Shown piece after piece: positions 1 through 7,663 of a stretch of DNA of 63,505 nucleotides. Each line of letters begins with the position of its first letter. Positions within the stretch are counted from its first letter, which is position 1. The notes under the pieces are model-generated. The model had not been told where the DNA came from, searched no databases, and saw only the letters and a list, made by a program, of their open reading frames with translations. Source of the stretch: Atopostipes sp964624875 (GTDB lineage: Bacteria; Bacillota; Bacilli; Lactobacillales; Carnobacteriaceae_A); the NCBI GenBank assembly GCA_964624875.1, contig CAZUZA010000005.1:1-63505 (forward strand), in the 5' to 3' direction. Both the position numbers and the translations under genes were made by a program.

Positions 1-240
1 TTTTTGCTTTGGTCTTGTTGTTTGTTGCTGTTTTGGTTTTGTTGCTTATTTTGGCTCTGTTGTTTGTTGCTATTTTGGCCTTGTTGTTTATTTTGGTTCT
101 GTTGTTTGTTTTGGCCTTGTTGTTTGTTTTGATTCTGTTGCTTATTCTGGCCTTGTTGTTTATTTTGGTTCTGCTGTTTATTCTGGCCTTGTTGTTTGTT
201 TTGGTTCTGCTGTTTATTTTGGCCTTGTTGTTTGTTTTGT
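1..240 (-). repeat. In-frame hexapeptide/36-bp repeat array inside infB
   Basis: The minus strand encodes alternating hexapeptides NKQQGQ and NKQQNQ, about 36 bp per pair, with roughly six to seven pairs visible and the copies nearest the window edge degenerating (serine and aspartate substitutions). Synonymous codons differ among copies (AAT/AAC, CAA/CAG), so the array is kept at protein level while the DNA has drifted. It lies in the flexible linker between the IF2_N domain and the rest of IF-2. Confidence 0.85.
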
Positions 241-470
241 GTATTATTTGTATTCTTATTTTGTTTTGGCGAAGTATTTACCTTCTTTTCATTAGATTTT
301 TTGTTCGGTTGCTTGTTTTGAAAGCTAGATTTAACTTTGCTCATTTCATCATCCGTCATTGAAGACATATGACTTCCATATTCAATTCCTAAATCTTTTG
401 CTTTATCTAAAATCTTTTTACTCTCTACGTTTAATTCTTTTGCAAATTCATAGACACGTTTTTTGCCCAT
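1..470 (-). CDS. infB: Translation initiation factor IF-2, N-terminal part (cut by window edge)
   Basis: IF-2 is the GTPase that places initiator tRNA on the 30S subunit and promotes subunit joining. Only the first 156 codons lie in the window; the G domain and the stop are beyond the left edge. Residues 1-50 (MGKKRVYEFAKELNV..., then a KILDKAKDLGIEYGSHMSSM run) are the small IF2_N helical domain typical of bacterial IF-2. From about residue 76 the chain becomes a low-complexity linker built from hexapeptides NKQQGQ and NKQQNQ. The start ATG at 468-470 is preceded by AAAGGTG, about 6 bases upstream. It is the last visible gene of the rimP-nusA-rnpM-ylxQ-infB operon and starts 20 bases after ylxQ. 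The opposite strand of the repeat reads as a hydrophobic open frame, which is an artefact. Confidence 0.93.
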   Translation of the reverse strand, partial: MGKKRVYEFAKELNVESKKILDKAKDLGIEYGSHMSSMTDDEMSKVKSSFQNKQPNKKSNEKKVNTSPKQNKNTNNTQNKQQGQNKQQNQNKQQGQNKQQNQNKQQGQNKQQNQNKQQGQNKQQNQNKQQGQNSNKQQSQNKQQNQNSNKQQDQSK

Positions 471-490
471 ACAATCACCTTTCTATTCAC

Positions 491-790
491 TTACAGCAAT
501 TTTTTAAAGGATTGTGCAAATCCGTCATCTGTGAATGCACATACCGTCCTTTCTTTACCAATCGCATGAGAAATCTCCTCTTTGGTAAAAATAATGTATG
601 AAGGTATATTATAATACTCACATTTATCTAAAAATTGCTTTTTCGTGTTCTGACTAGCATCGTCTGCGATAACAACTAAGGTTGCTTGCTTACTACGTAC
701 ACTCGTTAATACGGTCGGACTGCCACTTTCAAGTTTTCTTGCACGCTGCGCAAGCCCTAGTAAGTTCAATGCTTTTCTTTTATTGTTCAT
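491..790 (-). CDS. ylxQ: L7Ae-family RNA-binding protein YlxQ
   Basis: A 99-residue protein of the ribosomal L7Ae/L30e/S12e/Gadd45 fold, the family that binds kink-turn RNA. The opening NKRKALNLLGLAQRARKLESG and the central ADDAS segment followed by a lysine-rich helix are characteristic of YlxQ. Its precise role is not established; its fixed position between rnpM and infB suggests a part in ribosome or RNase P RNA biology. The start codon overlaps the end of rnpM by 11 bases and has only a weak ribosome binding site, which suggests translational coupling. Family assignment is firm; function is inferred from the fold. Confidence 0.9.
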   Translation of the reverse strand: MNNKRKALNLLGLAQRARKLESGSPTVLTSVRSKQATLVVIADDASQNTKKQFLDKCEYYNIPSYIIFTKEEISHAIGKERTVCAFTDDGFAQSFKKLL

Positions 791-1082
791 TTTGTCTCAT
801 AATTTCTAATCGCGCTAAGCGATATTTCACATGTTCTAATAGTTCATCGTAAAATGCATCCGATATCTCAGTTTTCAATATCCCACTTAAGATATTTTTT
901 TCTTTTGCTGTTTGGATGATTTCAGGATCAAGTGAGACATATGCGCCTCTACCATTTTTCTTACCTGTATCATCGATAAATATGTCACTCTCTTTTGTTT
1001 TGACAATACGAACCATTTCTTTCTTCGGTCTCATATCACCACTGACAACGCATTTACGCAAAGGTACTTTTCTTTTTGCCAT
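780..1082 (-). CDS. rnpM: YlxR / RnpM family nucleic-acid-binding protein
   Basis: A 100-residue YlxR-family protein (DUF448). The signature is at the N-terminus: KRKVPLRKCVVSGDMRPKKEM, followed by a basic strand and the NGRGAYVS motif of the family. Recent work in Bacillus describes it as a modulator of RNase P (RnpM). I place the start at the ATG at 1080-1082, because GAGGTGG sits six bases upstream; a GTG two codons earlier directly abuts that ribosome binding site. It lies 41 bases after nusA and overlaps ylxQ, in the conserved nusA-infB operon. Confidence 0.9.
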   Translation of the reverse strand: MAKRKVPLRKCVVSGDMRPKKEMVRIVKTKESDIFIDDTGKKNGRGAYVSLDPEIIQTAKEKNILSGILKTEISDAFYDELLEHVKYRLARLEIMRQNEQ

Positions 1083-1123
1083 GTCCACCCACCTCTTATA
1101 GGATACTTTCGAATATGTTACGG

Positions 1124-2545
1124 TTATTCGGCATCGTTCTCTTCATTTTCTGATAATTCTTCATCTATTTGTTCTAATTCAGAAGTCACATCTGACTCTG
1201 GTAAAGTAACATCTTCTTCAGCAGCGATTTGATCAGCGATTTCTACATTATCAAATTGCTCTTCTTCATCTGTTATTAAAGCTTCTGTTTCTAATGGACT
1301 ATCTTCATTATATTGATCATCAAAGATATCGAAGAAATCTTCTGCATCTTGGTCAGCATCTACATCTTTAGTAGCACTTGTATCTTCTAATGATTCGAAG
1401 AACTCGTCTGAGTCATCCACTATCGGCATTGAATCAACTTCTTCAGTTAGCTCAGTTAATTCGCCTTCTTCAGCCATATCTTTTTCTGCTTCTTCTTTAA
1501 TATAGTCAGCAGGATCAAAGTCATTTTCAGATTTAATATCAATTTTGAAGCCAGTCAAACGAGCAGCTAGTCGAACGTTTTGTCCACGACGACCAATTGC
1601 TAATGACAATTGCATGTCCGGTACAACGGCTACACATTCACGGTTTTCTTCATCTAAATAAACATCTACAACATCTGCTGGATTCAAAGCATTTTTAATA
1701 AATACTTTTGGATCTTCGTCCCATTCAACGATATCCATGTTCTCACCATTTAATTCGTTTACGATTGTTTGTACTCGAGTTCCTTTAGGTCCTACACAAG
1801 TCCCTACAGCATCTACGTTATCGTCATGCGAGTAAACAGCTAATTTTGAACGATCGCCAGCTTCACGTGCGATTGATTTAATTTCAACAATACCTTCATA
1901 AATTTCAGGTACTTCTTGTTCAAATAATCTTTTAATTAAGCTTGGATGTGTACGACTTACAAATACTTGAGGACCTTTTGTCGCATTCTCTACATTACTC
2001 ACATATACCTTAATACGATCATGTGGTCTGTACACTTCGCCTTCAATTTGGTTACGTGTTGACATTGCTGCCTCAACTTTACCTAAATTGATAAAGACGT
2101 AATTTTCATCTTGTCGTTCTACGATACCTGTCATCAAATCATCTTCATATTGGATATACTCTTCGTAGATAACTGAACGCTCTGCTTCACGTAAACGTTG
2201 CGTAACGACTTGCTTTGCTGTAGACGCTGCTAATCGACCAAAGTTTTTTGGAGTTACTTCGAATTTCATTTTGTCGCCTACTTCATAGGCAAAGTTTGAT
2301 TCTTTTGCATCGTCAATTGAAATTTCTGTGCTTTCACTCTCTACTTCTTCAACAACATCTTTAATTTGATAAACAGAGATTTTACCATTTTTTGAATCGA
2401 ATTTAACTTCCACATTGCTTGATGTTCCATATTCTTTCTTATATGCAGAAACTAAAGCAGATTCTAATGCTTCAATGATAATTTCAGGTGAAATTCCTTT
2501 TTCATCTTGTAGTAATTTAAAAGCACTAATTAATGCATCACTCAT
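1124..2545 (-). CDS. nusA: Transcription termination/antitermination factor NusA with long acidic tail
   Basis: NusA binds RNA polymerase and nascent RNA, promoting pausing and intrinsic termination. The N-terminal polymerase-binding domain occupies about residues 1-125, then the S1 domain (about 130-200) and two KH domains (to about 345, including the VGPKGTRV and IGRRGQNVR loops). After the KH2 domain comes a tail of about 120 residues that is extremely rich in Asp and Glu; the Bacillus protein, as I recall it, is about 370 residues and lacks this. The ATG at 2543-2545 is preferred because AGGAG lies nine bases upstream; an ATG two codons earlier is only three bases from it. Second gene of the rimP operon. 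Confidence 0.95.
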   Translation of the reverse strand: MSDALISAFKLLQDEKGISPEIIIEALESALVSAYKKEYGTSSNVEVKFDSKNGKISVYQIKDVVEEVESESTEISIDDAKESNFAYEVGDKMKFEVTPKNFGRLAASTAKQVVTQRLREAERSVIYEEYIQYEDDLMTGIVERQDENYVFINLGKVEAAMSTRNQIEGEVYRPHDRIKVYVSNVENATKGPQVFVSRTHPSLIKRLFEQEVPEIYEGIVEIKSIAREAGDRSKLAVYSHDDNVDAVGTCVGPKGTRVQTIVNELNGENMDIVEWDEDPKVFIKNALNPADVVDVYLDEENRECVAVVPDMQLSLAIGRRGQNVRLAARLTGFKIDIKSENDFDPADYIKEEAEKDMAEEGELTELTEEVDSMPIVDDSDEFFESLEDTSATKDVDADQDAEDFFDIFDDQYNEDSPLETEALITDEEEQFDNVEIADQIAAEEDVTLPESDVTSELEQIDEELSENEENDAE

Positions 2546-2568
2546 TCTCATTCGCTCCTATAATTATT

Positions 2569-3039
2569 TTAAAATTCGATGGCCAATCTAGCTTTCGATA
2601 TATTGTCTCGATTTAATATAATTTCTTTTTCTTTTGTTTTCTCTTTAACTCGTAAAGTCATTTCAGTATCTGTTAATTCAATTAACGTACCGTCAAATGT
2701 ATTTTGCTTGTCAACCGGGTTAAAAAGTGAGACATGAATATAACGATCTACTGCTAATTCAAAGTCTTCTTCCGTTTTTAATGGACGTTCAGCTCCCGGA
2801 GAAGATACTTCTAAATAATATGCAAACGGGATAGGATCAGGTTCTACTTCATCTAACTTTTGACTTATAACTTCATTGAAAAGTGCACAATCGTTTAAAT
2901 CAACACCACCAGGCTTGTCGATGTATATACGTAAAAACCAGTTTTTACCTTCTTTAACATATTCAATATCAACAATACGGAACCCATTTTCTACTGCAAG
3001 TGGTTCAGCAATTTCTCCTACTATTTCAACTGTGTTCAT
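2569..3039 (-). CDS. rimP: Ribosome maturation factor RimP
   Basis: RimP (YlxS) is needed for 30S subunit maturation. The 156-residue sequence shows the two-domain pattern: an N-terminal alpha/beta domain with FRIVDIEYVKEG and LRIYIDKPGGV strands, the diagnostic YYLEVSSPGAERPL segment near residue 75-90, then an Sm-like C-terminal barrel ending in RDNISKARLAIEF. Length is normal for the family. First gene of the operon; its ATG has a strong AGAGGTGAG ribosome binding site. A promoter and a terminator-like hairpin lie in the 190-base gap between polC and this gene. Confidence 0.95.
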   Translation of the reverse strand: MNTVEIVGEIAEPLAVENGFRIVDIEYVKEGKNWFLRIYIDKPGGVDLNDCALFNEVISQKLDEVEPDPIPFAYYLEVSSPGAERPLKTEEDFELAVDRYIHVSLFNPVDKQNTFDGTLIELTDTEMTLRVKEKTKEKEIILNRDNISKARLAIEF

Positions 3040-3090
3040 TCTCTCACCTCTTCGTTAATCTTAATTTTTATTTATTTTGACAGTTTCATC

Positions 3091-3120
3091 AAAAAGAGTG
3101 AGCCAAAAATCGGCTCACTC
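3091..3120 (-). terminator. Stem-loop with U-run between polC and rimP (attenuator candidate)
   Basis: On the minus strand a perfect nine-base-pair stem (GAGTGAGCC / GGCTCACTC, arms 3112-3120 and 3096-3104) with a seven-base loop is followed by five U. It can end polC transcription, but it also lies downstream of the candidate rimP promoter at 3150-3178, so it is in the leader of the rimP operon. Confidence 0.8.
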
Positions 3121-3149
3121 CTCGCAACTTCATTCTCAACTTCTAGTAA

Positions 3150-3178
3150 ATAATACCATGAACTGATTGGTATTGCAA
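3150..3178 (-). promoter_or_regulatory. Promoter of rimP-nusA-infB operon with internal dyad
   Basis: The minus strand has TTGCAA (3173-3178), a 17-base spacer, and TATTAT (3150-3155). A perfect 7+7 inverted repeat AATACCA / TGGTATT (3152-3158 and 3168-3174, nine-base centre) overlaps both hexamers, so a dimeric repressor could block the promoter. Transcription would start near 3143 and pass through the hairpin at 3091-3120 before reaching rimP. Confidence 0.55.
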
Positions 3179-3227
3179 TCGATGTGCCCAATGAATGTTG
3201 AGAACATGCAGTCGCTATTCTTTCACC

Positions 3228-6200
3228 TTAAAAATCAAATAATGATAATTGGTTTTCATCCGGAAGATGGTTTACCACATTATTCATTTCTAAATATTCC
3301 ATAACCGTTTTACTTACTTTTCCACGCTTCGACAAATCTTCTTTTGATAAAAACTCTGCCTCTTCACGAGCCACTACAATTTGGTTCGCTACGTTAGCGC
3401 CTAAAGACGGAACAGCTCTGAAAGGTGCAATTAAAGAATCGCCCTCAATAATAAAATCTCTAGCATCTGATTTATCTAAATCTACCATTTTAATTTCAAA
3501 GCCACGTTCTAACATTTCATTCGCTACTTCCAGTGCAACAACTAGTGTATTTTCTTTAGAGGTTGCTTCCATACCTTTAGCATAAATTTCATCAATTCGA
3601 GCTTTTAATGTTGTTTTTCCACCAGCCATTGCTTCTAGATCAAAGTCTTTTGCTCGTATAGAGAAAAAGGCTGCATAGTAAAACAATGGGTAGTGTACTT
3701 TAAAGTAAGCGATACGTAGGGCCATAATAATATAAGCAGCTGCATGGGCTTTCGGGAACATATACTTAATCTTTAAACAAGATTCTATATACCACTCTGG
3801 AACATCATGTGCTCGCATTTCCTCTTGCCAATCGTCTGGAATACCTCGACCTTTACGTACAAACTCCATAATATTAAACGCTAAACTGTCATCCACACCT
3901 TTATATTGTAAATACACCATGATGTCATCACGTGTCCCTATAACGTCAGATAATGGAATGTCATGTTTTCGAATTAATTCTTGTGCATTTCCAAGCCACA
4001 CATCCGTACCATGAGATAAACCAGATATCTGCAATAATTCTGAAAATGTATCTGGCTCAGTTTGCTCTAACATTTCACGAACAAAAGGCGTACCAAATTC
4101 GGGAACACCTAACGTACCCGTTTTTGAATAAATTTGTTCTGATGTCACCCCTAGTATTTCCGGTCCTTTAAATATGGACATAACATCTGGGTCATTCAAC
4201 GGGATATCCATTGCAGGAATACCGGATAAATCTTCTAGCATTTTAATCATTGTAGGATCATCATGTCCAAGTATATCTAGTTTTAATAAGTTGTCTTCAA
4301 TAGAATGGAAATCAAAGTGCGTCGTGTACCATTCTGAATTTTGATCATTGGCTGGAAATTGGATCGGTGTAAAATCATAAACATCCATATCATCTGGTAT
4401 AACTATAATTCCACCCGGGTGCTGCCCAGTCGTTCGACGAACACCAGTAATTCCTTTGACTAAGCGGTCAATCTCAGCTCCACGATAATTCTTCTGCATG
4501 TCTCTTTCATAACCTTTAGCGAAACCAAAGGCCGTTCGCTCCGCAATTGTACCAATTGTTCCAGCACGATAAACATAGTCCTCACCGAATAATACTTTTG
4601 TATAATCATGGGCACGCGATTGGTATTCACCTGAGAAGTTCAAATCAATATCCGGTACTTTGTCTCCTTTGAATCCTAAAAATGTTTCGAAAGGAATATC
4701 ATGTCCATCTGAAACTAACTTCTCACCACATTCCGGACAGTCTTTAGCTGGCAAGTCAAAACCAGAGCCATAAGAGCCATCTTCAAAGAATTTAGTGTAC
4801 TGACATGAAGGGCAACGATAATGAGGAGCTAATGGGTTAACTTCCGTAATCCCTGTTAAGGTCGCTACTAAACTAGATCCAACTGATCCACGCGATCCTA
4901 CTAAATACCCTTCATTATTACTTTTATCCACTAGTTTTTGTGAAATTAAGTAGATACCCGCAAATCCATTACCAATAATACTCTTTAATTCTCGTTTAAT
5001 TCGAGCTTCTACAATCTCTGGAAGATCTTCTCCGTATAACTCACGCGCTTTATTGTAAGTCGTATCGGTAATATCTTGTTCTGCACCTTCCATTTTTGGA
5101 CTGTATAATTTCGAGCGAATTGGCTTAACTTCTGGATCAATCATTTCACGAACTTTATGTGAATTCGTGACAACAACTTCTTTTGCTTTTTCTTCACCTA
5201 GAAATGCAAAAGCTTCAATCATTTCATCCGTCGTTCTAAAGTGTCTTTTCGGATACAATGTAGCTTCTGTATTATTTGGATTCGTTGCTTGTAAAATAAT
5301 TTTACGAGAAATATCATCTTCTGGATGCAAATAGTGCACGTTACCAGTAGCAACAACTGGAATATCTAGTTCTTCTCCTAATTTAACAATATTGGTTAAA
5401 ATTTCTTCTAAGTCTTCATCATTTTTAATGAGTTCTCTTTCTTTCAAGTGAAGATAAGAGTCTTTCGGCATAATTTCTAAGAAATCATATTTTCGTGCAA
5501 GTTCTTTTGCTTCTTCGTACCCTGTCTGCATCATTGCTGTGAAGACTTCTCCGTCTGAACAACCACTTCCTATAATAATTCCCTCACGATGTTCTTTGAA
5601 AACACGATGTGGAATTCTTGCTGTTCGGTAGAAAAATTGCGTCAAACTTTTAGAAACCAATTGGAACAAGTTCTTTAAGCCGACATCTGATGCGACTAAC
5701 AAAGTTGCATGTGTAGGACGAGAACGTTTATAGCCATCTCCCTCACCAACATAGTCGTTCATATTCAGTAAATTTGTAATTTCGTACTCTTCTATTAAAT
5801 CTTTCAAGAAAATATCTAATAAGCGTCCTGTCGTCTCCGCATCATAAATTGCTCGGTGATGCTGCTCCAGTAGAACATCAAAACGTTTGGCCAATACACT
5901 TAGTCCAAAACTTTTGAATTGTGGATATAAAAATCGCGAAAGTTCTAATGTATCGATAACTGGATGCTCTGAAAGAGGCAAATCATTTTTTTGATAGCCT
6001 TTATTTATAAAACCAATATCAAACGAAGCATTATGAGCAACTAAAACTGATCCTTCTGTAAATTCCTGGAATTCTTGCAGGACTTGTTTCTCAGGTTTAG
6101 ACCCTCTGACCATTTCATCGGTAATGCCTGTTAGTTGTGTTGTAAAGGCTGAAAGTGGCGTACCCGGATCAATAAACTCTTGGAACTCTGCGATGACGTT

Positions 6201-7559
6201 TCCTTTGTACATTTTTACGGCAGCTAACTCAATAATCGAGTCATAAATCGCAGATAAACCAGTTGTCTCAACGTCAAATACGACATATGTTGCTTCATCT
6301 AATGGAATGTCAGCTACATTTTGTGCAATTGGCACACCATCATTTACTAAATCAGCCTCTAGACCATAAATGACTTGAATATCATGTTTTTTACTTGCTG
6401 AATAGGCTTCTGGGAACGAATAGATACCACCGTGATCCGTTATAGCAATCGCTTCATGTCCCCACTTTGCAGCTGTCTCAATTAAATCAGCCGCACTAAG
6501 TGTCGCATCCATTTGGCTCATATTCGTATGGGCGTGTAATTCAATTCTCTTTTCACCATCAGCTGCCTTATCTTGTCTAGGCACATGATAGGTTTCATGT
6601 AAGCTCTGAGCCATCATCGTTAGTTCATTATTGAATGTATCCATTTGGATAGACCCTTGTGCTTTGAACCACATACCTGGTTTTATATTCGCAAACATCG
6701 CTTCATCCGTCTCGTTATTCGAAAACTTTTTAACGATTAAAGAGGAAGAATAATCTGTCATTTTGATAATCAGTAATTCACGTTCTGAACGAAGCTTACG
6801 AACTTCTACATCAAAAACATAACCTTCGATGACGACACTTCGTTCTTCTTCAATAATTTCAACCATTTGTGTAACTGGATTCTTATCACTTATATTTCGA
6901 CCTAACTTAACAGGTCCTTCGATACTCATCCCACTACCATTATTACCGTTGCGTTCATTTTGTTGATGTCTTTCCGTCAACTCTTTTGTAAGTTTCGCTG
7001 TTTCGGATTCGTTTTTTTCAATAACAGCTTGAGCTACTTTTTCAGCAGCATCGCGATCGACTCTAGGAATGATGCGCATGTTGCTCGGAAAACCTAACTT
7101 CTCAAACTCCGCTAGAATTGGTGGGAAAAATTCAGAGGTAAACTTATCTAAAGTAATTTCATGTTCGATATAAAATTCCATTTTATGATCAATCACTTTT
7201 GGTACTTGCTCTTTAAATAATTGATTACATATCGGTGAATTTACACCACTCTTTTGACATGCATATAACCAGTAATCACTTACCAACTTTTGATTGAAAC
7301 GATCATTTTTTGTCTGAATAACTATATCGACAGTAGCTATTTTTGAAAAAGCTAATTGTAATGATGCTTCAAATTTTTTGAATAAGTTAAATGGCAAAAC
7401 TTCATCAAGTAATAAATGGAAATCCCATTTTTTCTCTTGTCGATGAACTTTAACCGTTACTATTTCACCATTCTCGAAAAATGACGTCTCTTCTTCATTT
7501 AATGGCAATTTAATTTGTTGTAGTAACGTCTGGAACAACGTTTTTGATTCTTTGTCCAT
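3228..7559 (-). CDS. polC: DNA polymerase III alpha subunit, Gram-positive type (PolC)
   Basis: Main replicative polymerase of low-GC Gram-positives, with built-in proofreading. The 1443 residues show, in order: N-terminal domains and OB fold; a PHP domain split by the exonuclease (PHP start near 336, RIELHAHTN; second PHP part includes YLHPEDD); a DEDD 3'-5' exonuclease from about 425 (VFDVETTG, ending in HRAIYDAETT); a four-cysteine zinc motif at about 916-945 (CPSC...CPEC); the catalytic palm with PDIDLNFSG near 971; and a C-terminal tail ENQLSLFDF, a canonical beta-clamp-binding peptide. Full length and intact. It has its own terminator-bounded unit between proS and rimP. DnaE, the second alpha subunit, is also in this window. 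Confidence 0.98.
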   Translation of the reverse strand: MDKESKTLFQTLLQQIKLPLNEEETSFFENGEIVTVKVHRQEKKWDFHLLLDEVLPFNLFKKFEASLQLAFSKIATVDIVIQTKNDRFNQKLVSDYWLYACQKSGVNSPICNQLFKEQVPKVIDHKMEFYIEHEITLDKFTSEFFPPILAEFEKLGFPSNMRIIPRVDRDAAEKVAQAVIEKNESETAKLTKELTERHQQNERNGNNGSGMSIEGPVKLGRNISDKNPVTQMVEIIEEERSVVIEGYVFDVEVRKLRSERELLIIKMTDYSSSLIVKKFSNNETDEAMFANIKPGMWFKAQGSIQMDTFNNELTMMAQSLHETYHVPRQDKAADGEKRIELHAHTNMSQMDATLSAADLIETAAKWGHEAIAITDHGGIYSFPEAYSASKKHDIQVIYGLEADLVNDGVPIAQNVADIPLDEATYVVFDVETTGLSAIYDSIIELAAVKMYKGNVIAEFQEFIDPGTPLSAFTTQLTGITDEMVRGSKPEKQVLQEFQEFTEGSVLVAHNASFDIGFINKGYQKNDLPLSEHPVIDTLELSRFLYPQFKSFGLSVLAKRFDVLLEQHHRAIYDAETTGRLLDIFLKDLIEEYEITNLLNMNDYVGEGDGYKRSRPTHATLLVASDVGLKNLFQLVSKSLTQFFYRTARIPHRVFKEHREGIIIGSGCSDGEVFTAMMQTGYEEAKELARKYDFLEIMPKDSYLHLKERELIKNDEDLEEILTNIVKLGEELDIPVVATGNVHYLHPEDDISRKIILQATNPNNTEATLYPKRHFRTTDEMIEAFAFLGEEKAKEVVVTNSHKVREMIDPEVKPIRSKLYSPKMEGAEQDITDTTYNKARELYGEDLPEIVEARIKRELKSIIGNGFAGIYLISQKLVDKSNNEGYLVGSRGSVGSSLVATLTGITEVNPLAPHYRCPSCQYTKFFEDGSYGSGFDLPAKDCPECGEKLVSDGHDIPFETFLGFKGDKVPDIDLNFSGEYQSRAHDYTKVLFGEDYVYRAGTIGTIAERTAFGFAKGYERDMQKNYRGAEIDRLVKGITGVRRTTGQHPGGIIVIPDDMDVYDFTPIQFPANDQNSEWYTTHFDFHSIEDNLLKLDILGHDDPTMIKMLEDLSGIPAMDIPLNDPDVMSIFKGPEILGVTSEQIYSKTGTLGVPEFGTPFVREMLEQTEPDTFSELLQISGLSHGTDVWLGNAQELIRKHDIPLSDVIGTRDDIMVYLQYKGVDDSLAFNIMEFVRKGRGIPDDWQEEMRAHDVPEWYIESCLKIKYMFPKAHAAAYIIMALRIAYFKVHYPLFYYAAFFSIRAKDFDLEAMAGGKTTLKARIDEIYAKGMEATSKENTLVVALEVANEMLERGFEIKMVDLDKSDARDFIIEGDSLIAPFRAVPSLGANVANQIVVAREEAEFLSKEDLSKRGKVSKTVMEYLEMNNVVNHLPDENQLSLFDF

Positions 7560-7613
7560 TATTACCCTTCCTTAATATCTCGTATTTTAATAATTTATTC
7601 TCTTTTAGGCATT

Positions 7614-7642
7614 AAAAGGAGCCAGTTTACCTGTCTCCTTTT
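7614..7642 (-). terminator. Terminator after proS
   Basis: Minus-strand stem AAAAGGAG / CTCCTTTT (7635-7642 and 7614-7621), extended inside by CAG/CTG after one mismatch. It lies between proS and polC, so polC is probably transcribed from its own start in the 54 bases that follow. Confidence 0.7.
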
Positions 7643-7663
7643 AAATGTTTATTTAATTTATTT

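Noticed and set aside
1..240. Regular 36-bp repeats resembling a CRISPR array
   Set aside because: No unique spacers; the repeats are in-frame coding sequence of IF-2.
9..362. Plus-strand frame reading as a very hydrophobic 117-residue membrane peptide
   Set aside because: It is the antisense of the Asn/Gln/Lys repeat codons of infB; no ribosome binding site; the IF2_N domain on the other strand is unmistakable.
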